Shown: piece by piece, positions 6,378 through 13,832 of the stretch
Layout of the letters: every line of letters starts with the position of its first letter
How positions within the stretch are numbered: the stretch's first letter is position 1
Source: Blautia_A ammoniilytica
GTDB lineage: Bacteria > Bacillota > Clostridia > Lachnospirales > Lachnospiraceae
DNA length: 64,000 nucleotides
NCBI RefSeq assembly: GCF_025566965.1
Contig: NZ_JAOQJL010000006.1
Coordinates: 73,917 to 137,916, forward strand
Direction: 5' to 3'
Notes under the pieces: model-generated
What the model saw: only the letters and a program-made list of their open reading frames with translations
Told to the model about the DNA's origin: nothing
Database searches by the model: none
Program-made: the position numbers and the translations under genes

Positions 6378-7939
6378 CAGTCCTTCACCTCCCTGCCATC
6401 TTTGTCATTCTCATTCTTTACACCCATCATAAACTGTCCAACCTCTTTGGTGGTCAGGGTGCTGGCATCTGCGATCTTCTGGATCTGTCCGTTGTAGATA
6501 ACCCCGATGGTATCTGCCAGATTCATGATCTCATCCAGTTCCAGGGAGATCAGAAGAATAGCCTTGCCCTTGTCACGCTCTGCCAGGATCTGCTTGTGGA
6601 TATTCTCAATCGCTCCGATATCCAGGCCTCTGGTAGGCTGCACAAAGATCAGAAGCGGGGTATCCTGCTGGATCTCACGGGCAATAATGGCTTTCTGCTG
6701 ATTACCGCCGCTCATGGAACGTACCTGTGTACGGTTCCCCTGTCCGCTTCGCACATCATATTCCTGTATCAGCTTTTCCCCGTAAGTCTCAAATTCTTTT
6801 TTATTCAGGATGCCCTTTCTGGAAAAAGGCTCCTTGAAATAATTCTTCAATGCCAGATTGTCTTCCAGGGTAAAATCCAGAATCAGTCCATAGGTCTGCC
6901 GATCTTCCGGAATATAGGCAATCCCCTCAAGAGTACGCTTCCGGATGGAATATTCTGTAATATCCTTTCCATTCAGCAGGATCTGACCGCTGTTAGCTTT
7001 CATCAGCCCCGCAATGGCATCTGCGATCTCAACCTGTCCGTTGCCGGATACTCCTGCAATGGCAAAGATCTCCCCTCCATGAACAGAGAATGACACATTC
7101 TTTACTACCTGGAATTTATCCTCATTTGTAACCGTAAGATTCTTAACATCAAGGACAACATCACGGAACTTTGCAGGAGTTTTGTCCAGGGTAAAGGACA
7201 CCTCACGCCCAACCATTTTGCTGGCCATCTCTTTTGTACTGGTAGACTGCACATCCAGAACATCGATCAACTCACCTCTGCGGAGAATGGCACATCTGTC
7301 AGCTACTTTTTTAATTTCCTCCAGCTTATGTGTGATCAGGATGATCGTCTTTCCTCCATCCCGAAGACCCTTGATGATCTTCAGAAGAAACTCAATCTCC
7401 TGTGGGGTAAGCAATGCGGTAGGCTCATCGAAAATCAGGATTTCAGCTTCACGGTACAGCATTTTCAGGATCTCCACCCTTTGCTGAACAGACACATTAA
7501 TATCCGAGATCACTTTCTTTGGATCTACTTCAAGTCCGTACTGTCTGGAAAGGCGGGCAATCTTCTCATTTGCCCCTTTAATGTCAACATATGGAAAAAT
7601 CCCCAGTGCTTTTTTTACCGGTTCAATCCCCATGATAATATTCTCAGCAATAGTATAATTGGAAACCAGTTTGAAATGCTGATGCACCATCCCGATATTC
7701 AGCTGGGTAGCATATCTTGGGGAACTGATGATCTCTTTCTTTCCCCGGATATAGATCTCCCCTTCATCTGGTTCATACATGCCGAAAAGCATACTCATCA
7801 ACGTAGACTTCCCTGCACCATTCTCACCAAGGATCGCATAGATCTCTCCTTTTTTGATCTGAATGGTCACATCCTTATTGGCAACGATCCCTGGAAAACG
7901 CTTGGTAATATGCCGCATTTCCACAATGTAATCTGCCAT
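6377..7939 (-). CDS. nupO: Nucleoside ABC transporter, twin-domain ATPase (NupO-like)
   Basis: A 520-residue protein with two ABC cassettes that powers nucleoside import. Domain 1 has Walker A GENGAGKST (about 38-46), a degenerate signature (NVSVQQRVEI) and Walker B ILIFDEPTALLTPQE. Domain 2 has a GVSGNGQ loop in place of a canonical P-loop, signature SGGNQQKAI and LLIFVQPTRGLD, where the Walker B carboxylates are replaced. This asymmetry is usual in the RbsA/YufO group. ATG 7939 has GGAGGAAGAAGC upstream. An attenuating terminator separates it from bmpA, so the binding protein should be made in excess. Confidence 0.9.
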   Translation of the reverse strand: MADYIVEMRHITKRFPGIVANKDVTIQIKKGEIYAILGENGAGKSTLMSMLFGMYEPDEGEIYIRGKKEIISSPRYATQLNIGMVHQHFKLVSNYTIAENIIMGIEPVKKALGIFPYVDIKGANEKIARLSRQYGLEVDPKKVISDINVSVQQRVEILKMLYREAEILIFDEPTALLTPQEIEFLLKIIKGLRDGGKTIILITHKLEEIKKVADRCAILRRGELIDVLDVQSTSTKEMASKMVGREVSFTLDKTPAKFRDVVLDVKNLTVTNEDKFQVVKNVSFSVHGGEIFAIAGVSGNGQVEIADAIAGLMKANSGQILLNGKDITEYSIRKRTLEGIAYIPEDRQTYGLILDFTLEDNLALKNYFKEPFSRKGILNKKEFETYGEKLIQEYDVRSGQGNRTQVRSMSGGNQQKAIIAREIQQDTPLLIFVQPTRGLDIGAIENIHKQILAERDKGKAILLISLELDEIMNLADTIGVIYNGQIQKIADASTLTTKEVGQFMMGVKNENDKDGREVKD

Positions 7940-7956
7940 GCTTCTTCCTCCTTCTG

Positions 7957-7987
7957 AAAAAGGGGCGTTGTATAATACAACACCCCT
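7957..7987 (-). terminator. Attenuating terminator between bmpA and nupO
   Basis: Minus-strand arms AGGGGTGTTGTA and TACAACGCCCCT are separated by 3 nt and followed by TTTT. Partial read-through would feed the ATPase and permease genes. Confidence 0.85.
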
Positions 7988-8046
7988 CTTATTTCATGGA
8001 AAACTCAGAAAGGCCGGCATGCAGTCTCTCTGTCTTCCTTTAGATC

Positions 8047-9171
8047 TTATAATCCAGTAAAGTTGTCCGGAGTCATCTCGTTAAAGTTAGCTGCCGGTAC
8101 GATCTCTCCACTCTTTACTTTTGCAAAAGCTTCATCGATCTTGGAAATTGTATCTTCGGAAAGCTGGCATCTCTCTGGATCGCTTACATATCCTGTAGAA
8201 TCTGTATCTGCACCAAGAAGGGCATTCTCACCCTTGAAGCTGCCATCTTTTACGTTGTTCAGCTGAAGTTCTACGTTCTTGTCCATGATCTTCAGTGCAG
8301 AAGTAAGCATAATATTGGAATCTCCATTCACACCATCATTGTACTGGTCAACGTCACAGCCGATCACAAAAACACCCTCTGCCTCTTTTGCTGCTGTGAA
8401 CACACCGTTGCCGGATGCACCAGCTGCAACAAACATAATATCTACACCCTCATCGATCAGGGCTTTTCCAACAACCTTACCAGTTGCCTCATCAGAGAAG
8501 GTACCGATATAGTTACCGCCTACGTTTGCGCCTGTTACATCTGTACCTGCGTAGGAAGGAAGCTCAACGATCTCAGCTTTGGCATCATAATTCTTCACAG
8601 CATAGTTCACACCGGACATAAATCCGTACTGATAGTTAACGTTGGAAGGATAAGCGATACCATTTACAACTGCAACCTTACCTGTCTTTGTCTCCAGGGC
8701 TGCTGCAATACCTGCACAGAAACCGCTCTCCTGCTCTTTGAACTGCATTGCATATACATTGTCGTAAGCAGTCTCTTCTCCATCCTCATTGGTAGGATAA
8801 GAATCAACAAGAACAAAATCCACCTCTGGATTCTCTTCTGCGATGGTGCCGATCCCTGCAAACTGGAATCCGCAGCATACGATCACATCATAATCTGCTA
8901 CGATATCTGCCACTGCCTGTACAGCTGCTGCAGTATCACCTGTTTCTTCTTTGACAGGTGTTACCGTAGAATCCGGGTTCGCATCAATAAAGTCCAAAAT
9001 ACCTTCGTAGTTGTTCTGGTTGAAAGATCCATCATCTACACCTGATGGAGAGCTGACAATGGCAATCTTCAGAGCAGCGCTGGAATCCTCTGCAAAAACG
9101 GAAGTACCAAAACCGGTAAGCATTGTCACAGCTGTTGCAGCACTTAACAGAATACTTAATGCTTTTTTCAT
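8047..9171 (-). CDS. bmpA: BMP-family nucleoside-binding protein of the ABC transporter
   Basis: A 374-residue exported binding protein of the BMP/PnrA family that captures nucleosides for NupOPQ. It has a typical signal peptide (MKKALSILLSAATAVTML...TSVFA) with an A-x-A-type cleavage near residue 27. The family motifs DDGSFNQNNYEG and AAGASGNGVF are present. Most Gram-positive homologues are lipoproteins; here the expected cysteine is missing (LTGFGTSVFA), so lipid anchoring is not predicted. ATG 9171 has AAGGAGGATATTC in front, and a promoter lies at 9237-9266. No purine riboswitch is seen in the short leader. Confidence 0.9.
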   Translation of the reverse strand: MKKALSILLSAATAVTMLTGFGTSVFAEDSSAALKIAIVSSPSGVDDGSFNQNNYEGILDFIDANPDSTVTPVKEETGDTAAAVQAVADIVADYDVIVCCGFQFAGIGTIAEENPEVDFVLVDSYPTNEDGEETAYDNVYAMQFKEQESGFCAGIAAALETKTGKVAVVNGIAYPSNVNYQYGFMSGVNYAVKNYDAKAEIVELPSYAGTDVTGANVGGNYIGTFSDEATGKVVGKALIDEGVDIMFVAAGASGNGVFTAAKEAEGVFVIGCDVDQYNDGVNGDSNIMLTSALKIMDKNVELQLNNVKDGSFKGENALLGADTDSTGYVSDPERCQLSEDTISKIDEAFAKVKSGEIVPAANFNEMTPDNFTGL

Positions 9172-9236
9172 GAATATCCTCCTTATGCTTTGCGTATACG
9201 CCCTGTCTGGGGCATCTGTATATTGATTACTCTATA

Positions 9237-9266
9237 AGTATAACGCATTTTCAGTTTCCCTGTCCA
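9237..9266 (-). promoter_or_regulatory. Candidate promoter of the bmpA-nupOPQ operon
   Basis: TGGACA (9261-9266) and TATACT (9237-9242) with an 18-bp spacer on the minus strand. It lies 66 bp upstream of the bmpA start, in the gap after rpiB. Confidence 0.5.
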
Positions 9267-9289
9267 GTCAAATATATGTCTTGCCTTAA

Positions 9290-9754
9290 TTATTCGTGCC
9301 ATTTTGCTCCGTATTTTTCTTCAATATCAGAGATCATCTGCACACGCACTGCATGGCGTCCTCCTTCAAACTTGGCGCCAAAGAACTCATCAACGATCAT
9401 TTTGGCCAGCTCCGGTCCTACTACACGTGCACCCATAGCAATAATATTGGCATTATTGTGCTCTACTGTAAGCTTTGCGGAATATGGTTCGCTGCACACA
9501 GCTGCACGGATCCCGGGAACCTTGTTAGCAGCCAGGGAAATACCAATACCTGTACCACAGATCAATACACCTTTCTCTACTTCTCCACGCATAATTGCTT
9601 CTGCCACTTTCAGACCAGGTTCTGGATAATTCACCTTTACATTTGGATCGTATGCACCGTAATCCACGCATTCATACCCTTTTTCCTCCAAGTGCTCCTT
9701 CAGAATGTTTTTCAGTTCGATGGCAACATGGTCGCATCCAAATCCTACCTTCAT
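9290..9754 (-). CDS. rpiB: Ribose-5-phosphate isomerase B / RpiB-LacAB family sugar-phosphate isomerase
   Basis: A 154-residue cytoplasmic isomerase interconverting ribose 5-phosphate and ribulose 5-phosphate (or allose/galactose 6-phosphates in relatives). Seen: MKVGFGCDHVAIELKN start, the catalytic cysteine in LICGTGIGIS, and the NIIAMGARVVG motif. The ATG at 9754 is preceded by AAAGGAGAAAAT; longer in-frame starts lack a ribosome site. It sits downstream of the sugar isomerase at 9941 but after a terminator. An AT-rich stretch (9755-9883) with TATAGTATAAT may hold its own promoter. It plausibly takes part in catabolism of the sugar imported by the 15.6-19.2 kb transporter. Confidence 0.88.
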   Translation of the reverse strand: MKVGFGCDHVAIELKNILKEHLEEKGYECVDYGAYDPNVKVNYPEPGLKVAEAIMRGEVEKGVLICGTGIGISLAANKVPGIRAAVCSEPYSAKLTVEHNNANIIAMGARVVGPELAKMIVDEFFGAKFEGGRHAVRVQMISDIEEKYGAKWHE

Positions 9755-9883
9755 ATTTTCTCCTTTCGTCATCGGGAAGAAATACTTTTTCGCTTTTCCG
9801 GCTAAACTTCCCAAAATAATTGATTCAGCCTTATTATACTATACCATTTTCAAAAGTACAGATAATTTTATGATACCAGGTTC

Positions 9884-9927
9884 AAAACAAAATTCCCCCA
9901 CCTATGTCTGCACAAGGGTGAGGGAAT
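9884..9927 (-). terminator. Intrinsic terminator after the sugar isomerase
   Basis: Minus-strand arms TTCCCTCACC (9917-9926) and GGTGGGGGAA (9893-9902) enclose a 14-nt loop and are followed by TTTTGTTTT. Confidence 0.85.
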
Positions 9928-9940
9928 GATATCCAAATCT

Positions 9941-11179
9941 CTATTTTGTTTCTGCTTTCACAGTTGCCGCAATAGACAAAGAAGGAGTATGGATAGGAAT
10001 CAGAGTTGCCTGCAAAGCATGGTAAATATCGGATTTTCCGGGCCATACAGTTTCCAGCAAATGATTTTCCCTGTCAAGCTGATGGAACCAGGAACCATTC
10101 ACATGATCCAACACTTTCTCATCCAGATATCTCATAAATGCCTGATAGTCTGCAGCATATTTTTCTTTTCCGGTTACATGATAAAGAACCGAGGAAGTAT
10201 TCAGCGCTTCTGCCAGAGTCCAGTGCATCCTGTCATGTACCACCGGATGTCCTTCCCAGTCTGTAGTATATACGATCCCCGGTGCACTATCGGCTGCCCA
10301 TCCATCTGTCACTGCCTGATTGTACAGCTTCTCTGCTGCCAGGATATACGGCTCTGCTCCTGTCTTGTCCTCTTTGTATGTAGAAAGTGCCCACTGGGTA
10401 ATCAGCCTTGCCCATTCGATCCCATGCCCTGGGGTGGCACCATAGGGCTTAAACTGATCATCCGGCCGTTCTTTATTGCATTCCAGATCCGGCTGCCAGT
10501 CACTGGTAAAATGCTCCGGGATCCGCCAACTGTTATTTTTTGCCCAGCCAACTACATGGTCGATAATACGGCCTGCCCGTGTACGGTATTTCTCATCTCC
10601 GATTGCATCTGCAACTGCCAGAAATGCCTCCACGGTATGCATATTTGCATTTATGCCTCTGTAAGGATCCAACTGTGTAAACTCTGTATTCCAGGTATCG
10701 CAGGAAAGACCCTGCTCCTCATTCCAGAAACGGAGGTCATATACAGCCAGTGCGTCTTCCAACAATTCCTGTGCGCCATTTCTTCCCGCCAGGATCCCAG
10801 ATGTAGCTGCCAGAATCACAAATGCATGAGCATAGCACTGCTTAGACGGAACAATTTCACCGCAGCTTGTAAGTCCTGCATACCAGCCGCCATTTACATC
10901 ATCATGAAGTTCTCCCTTAAGGCCTTTTAAGGCAGCATCTGCAAGAGCTTCACTTCCTTCATGTCCCAGCATGCTTCCAATGCTGTATACATGAGCCATA
11001 CGTGCGGTGATCCAGGTTTCACGATTTCTGTCCTTCCAGGGCGTTCCATCATCTCCCAGATAATATGAACTTCCTCCCGGTGAAGGGAACTGATGTCCAA
11101 ACTGCAACAGCCCTTCCCGCATTTCTTTCAGAAACTGTTTGTTTTCCTCTGTCCCAAGCATATATTTTCTGTTTTCCAT
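9941..11179 (-). CDS. AGE-family aldose-ketose isomerase (YihS-like)
   Basis: A 412-residue (alpha/alpha)6-barrel isomerase of the N-acylglucosamine 2-epimerase family. It is closest in wording to E. coli YihS (sulfoquinovose/mannose isomerase). Shared blocks are WITARMAHVYS (Arg60), GINANMHTVEAF (His181), GATPGHGIEWARL (His252) and GKSDIYHALQ (His387), the positions of the YihS active site. Family members interconvert aldoses and ketoses such as mannose/fructose or sulfoquinovose/sulfofructose. No sulfoglycolytic partner genes are visible nearby, so mannose- or lyxose-type activity is equally possible. It is the last large gene of the sugar island, ends at a terminator, and has a weak, distant ribosome site (AAGGAG 17 nt away). 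Confidence 0.85.
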   Translation of the reverse strand: MENRKYMLGTEENKQFLKEMREGLLQFGHQFPSPGGSSYYLGDDGTPWKDRNRETWITARMAHVYSIGSMLGHEGSEALADAALKGLKGELHDDVNGGWYAGLTSCGEIVPSKQCYAHAFVILAATSGILAGRNGAQELLEDALAVYDLRFWNEEQGLSCDTWNTEFTQLDPYRGINANMHTVEAFLAVADAIGDEKYRTRAGRIIDHVVGWAKNNSWRIPEHFTSDWQPDLECNKERPDDQFKPYGATPGHGIEWARLITQWALSTYKEDKTGAEPYILAAEKLYNQAVTDGWAADSAPGIVYTTDWEGHPVVHDRMHWTLAEALNTSSVLYHVTGKEKYAADYQAFMRYLDEKVLDHVNGSWFHQLDRENHLLETVWPGKSDIYHALQATLIPIHTPSLSIAATVKAETK

Positions 11180-11218
11180 ATTTAACTCTCTATTCTCCTT
11201 ATATCAAAATTATCAATT

Positions 11219-11269
11219 TCAAAGTACTTCGTAAATACGATCTGCTAGATTATGCAGCTGCTCAGTCAC
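11219..11269 (-). CDS. Possible 16-residue leader or remnant peptide coupled to the degenerate ATPase gene
   Basis: A GTG at 11269 overlaps the TGA of the ATPase-like gene (GTGA) and has GGAGGGGAACAG immediately upstream, giving MTEQLHNLADRIYEVL before TGA. The peptide has an amphipathic-helix pattern and no known family. It could be a translated leader for the isomerase gene 40 bp downstream or the stump of a lost gene. Evidence is limited to the ribosome site and overlap. Confidence 0.3.
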   Translation of the reverse strand: MTEQLHNLADRIYEVL

Positions 11270-12771
11270 CTGTTCCCCTCCGGCTGCTTTCTTATCGCAG
11301 GATAAGAATGTGACCAGGGAAGCGGAGGCATAATTCCGGAAAACTCTTCTCTCTGAAGTTCTCCGCCTCTGCCGCCTTTATCCAGGATCAACAGCCGATC
11401 TGCCATTGCCAGAGAATCGGACAGATTCAAAGACAAGATCACAACAGAGATCCCTTTGTCCAGGAATTTCTCCAGCATACTCCAGATATACATACGGTGC
11501 ACCAGATCTGCCCCCATAAAGGGCTGTATGCAAAAAAGAATCTCCGGCTTTTGTAAAAGTATTCTTGTGTATACCAGCTGATACTTCTGTTTTTCGCTTA
11601 AATTTTCCACAGGCATGTAAAAAACTTCTTCGCCCAAAACCGATGCATACTCCCTGAAAATGCTGTTTCTTAATCGGTGGTCATGCCAGATTGAGGGCAC
11701 TTTCTCAGCCAGACAGATGCAAAGATTATTCATATAATCCAACTCCGGGAAGATCATGGTTTTCGTGGCACGCTCCTGTACCACTGCGATTCCCTGATTG
11801 CCACAGATCCGGCTTTTTTTCCCACGAAGACGGATCTGTCCTTTTTCCGGAAGCAAATCCCCGATAAGAATCTGGCGCATCTCTTCCATAGCGCCTGCAT
11901 CCAGGATCTGCACGGCAATGCATTCTCCTTTATGCACCTGAAAATGAAAGCTGTCTGCATGGCTTTCTCCATACCCATCCCATTGAAAAAGAATTTCTTT
12001 TTCCTCATGATCCGCTTCCCTTTTCTTGGCATGAAACCGCACCATATCATTGTATTCGGACATATAAGTCACCGGCGGATCATGCTGCATTTCCTCCAGT
12101 CCCATCACCTTCAGGATCCGGCCATTGGAAAACAAGGCACATCTGTCACAGATACTGACGATCTCCTCCAGATGAGAACATACATACAGGAAGGAAAATC
12201 CCTTGTCTGCATAATGACGTATAATGGCATGAAGCTTTTCCAGTTCATGGTTACTGACCAGTACTCCCACCTCATCCAAAACGATCAGCCGATACCCCAT
12301 AATCACGGCTCGCAGGATTTCCACTACAATCCTCTCAAATGCAGACAGCTCCGCCACTTCTTTATCGGTTGGTATGTCCAGTCCGATGTCTTTAAAAAAA
12401 GGCTCCAGCTGCCGGTTCAGGATCCGGGAATGTATCACCCACTGCCGGAACCCAGGTCTTAACACAAAAATATTATCTGCTATGTTCAGATTGTCTGCCA
12501 GGGAACTTTTCTCCTGTATAATACTAAGCCGGTTAGCTGTCCTGCGGCTATCTTTCCAGGTATTTACCTTTTCGCCCCCGTAATATACATATCCGTCATA
12601 CAATGGCAAATTTCTTGCCAGAATCTTAAGGACTGAAGATTTTCCATGGCTAGTCACAGGAAGAAGTCCCATTACCTCTCCCTGATAGATTTGCAGATTG
12701 AAATCCTTCAGTTTCACCACTTCATCTTCAATATAAGTGACCCTTTCCATTCTGAGGATTTCATTTCTCAT
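11266..12771 (-). CDS. Degenerate RbsA/MglA-like twin ABC ATPase co-encoded with a two-component system
   Basis: A 501-residue protein with the length and two-cassette layout of sugar-transport ATPases, but eroded motifs. Domain 1 keeps a P-loop lysine (PVTSHGKSS, 38-46), Walker B LIVLDE (162-167) and the H-loop His200, but has LSAFE (142-146) instead of LSGGQ. Domain 2 has no Walker A lysine (LDAGAMEEM, 290-298), LSEKQ for a signature, IQP for the Walker B acids (411-417) and Asn449 at the H-loop. The frame is intact, so it is conserved rather than decaying. It overlaps the sensor kinase gene by ATGA and is separate from the intact transporter ATPase at 17653. A signalling or transporter-monitoring role is inferred. 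Confidence 0.75.
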   Translation of the reverse strand: MRNEILRMERVTYIEDEVVKLKDFNLQIYQGEVMGLLPVTSHGKSSVLKILARNLPLYDGYVYYGGEKVNTWKDSRRTANRLSIIQEKSSLADNLNIADNIFVLRPGFRQWVIHSRILNRQLEPFFKDIGLDIPTDKEVAELSAFERIVVEILRAVIMGYRLIVLDEVGVLVSNHELEKLHAIIRHYADKGFSFLYVCSHLEEIVSICDRCALFSNGRILKVMGLEEMQHDPPVTYMSEYNDMVRFHAKKREADHEEKEILFQWDGYGESHADSFHFQVHKGECIAVQILDAGAMEEMRQILIGDLLPEKGQIRLRGKKSRICGNQGIAVVQERATKTMIFPELDYMNNLCICLAEKVPSIWHDHRLRNSIFREYASVLGEEVFYMPVENLSEKQKYQLVYTRILLQKPEILFCIQPFMGADLVHRMYIWSMLEKFLDKGISVVILSLNLSDSLAMADRLLILDKGGRGGELQREEFSGIMPPLPWSHSYPAIRKQPEGNR

Positions 12772-13817
12772 GCAAACACACTCCTGTTTTTGATCTGTCT
12801 GTCATCGTTTAAAATAGGAATAGTGATCTCCACATCTGTTCCTTCACCAGCCACAGAATATACATGCATTCCATATTCATCTCCAAAAAGCAGATGAATC
12901 CGGTTATTTACATTCACCAAAGCGATCCCCCCCTGCTTCTCTTCCTCATCATGAATGGTTTTTGTAGATTTTCCAAGCTTCTGATTCAGCCGTGCAAGAG
13001 TCATTTCATCCATACCGACCCCGTCATCGGAGATACGGATGATCAGACGATCCCCGGTGCACTGAAAACGAATGTACAAATTACCGCCTTCGATTTTCAA
13101 TTCTATCCCGTGGATGATACTGTTTTCCAGGATAGGCTGCAGGGTAAGCTTTGGAATCCTGCAGTTCATGATCCGCTCATATTCTTCCACGTCATACTGG
13201 ATATGCAGCTTCAGTCTGTCCCCAAAACGATATTTCTGAATCCCGAAATAAGTTTCGCAGTTATCCAGTTCTTCTTCTACAGATACCAGATTTTCGACCT
13301 TCGTGATCGTGTAACGAAAAAATCGTGCAAGAGCCTCCGTCATATCCGCAACTCCGTCAAGACCTGCAATAATGGCTTCCCCGCGAATACTCTCCAATGT
13401 ATTATACAAAAAGTGGGGATTGATCTGATTCTGAAGAGCCAGGTACTGAGCCTGTCTTTTATTCAAATCCATATACTGCGGAGAACGCAAGATCTGATCT
13501 ACCATCTGCATCTGCTGTCTGGTGGCAGGTGTCAGGTTCAGAAGCTCCATATCATCTTTTTCAGAAAAGAGATACCCCTCCAAAAAGCGATTCATCATCT
13601 GTTCGCACCGAAAATAAGGCCGTACCAGCCAGAACCAGCAGGTTACCGGAAACAGTACTGCCACAGCTGTAAGAAGGCCGGCACACCACCAAGGCACCTG
13701 CTCTTTATTTGCCAGTAAAATCAAAATACACGCAAACAATGTCAGCAGGGCAGATATGATGGTCCCGGCTGCCAGTGCCCGATTTGAAAGATATTTCAGT
13801 TTGTCCCGAAGCTTCAT
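12768..13817 (-). CDS. YesM/LytS-type sensor histidine kinase with no extracellular sensor domain
   Basis: A 349-residue membrane kinase. Two helices (about 15-36 and 43-65) are joined by only a few residues, so there is no extracytoplasmic sensory domain. The His_kinase segment LALQNQINPHFLYNT holds the phosphorylated His135. The ATPase part shows TLQPILENSIIHG (N box) and ISDDGVGMDE (G box). It should phosphorylate the YesN-type regulator encoded 15 bp upstream. It overlaps the following ATPase-like gene by 4 bp. Without a sensor of its own it probably takes its input from a partner, such as the ATPase-like protein or the binding protein at 15596. Confidence 0.88.
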   Translation of the reverse strand: MKLRDKLKYLSNRALAAGTIISALLTLFACILILLANKEQVPWWCAGLLTAVAVLFPVTCWFWLVRPYFRCEQMMNRFLEGYLFSEKDDMELLNLTPATRQQMQMVDQILRSPQYMDLNKRQAQYLALQNQINPHFLYNTLESIRGEAIIAGLDGVADMTEALARFFRYTITKVENLVSVEEELDNCETYFGIQKYRFGDRLKLHIQYDVEEYERIMNCRIPKLTLQPILENSIIHGIELKIEGGNLYIRFQCTGDRLIIRISDDGVGMDEMTLARLNQKLGKSTKTIHDEEEKQGGIALVNVNNRIHLLFGDEYGMHVYSVAGEGTDVEITIPILNDDRQIKNRSVFA

Positions 13818-13832
13818 ATTCGCATCCTGCCT

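Noticed and set aside
9172..9236. Purine riboswitch in the bmpA leader
   Set aside because: The leader is only about 60 nt and lacks the three-way junction and kissing-loop sequences.
11266..12771. Calling the ATPase-like gene a pseudogene
   Set aside because: The frame is intact over 501 codons with coupled start and good codon use; motif loss without frameshifts points to changed function rather than decay.
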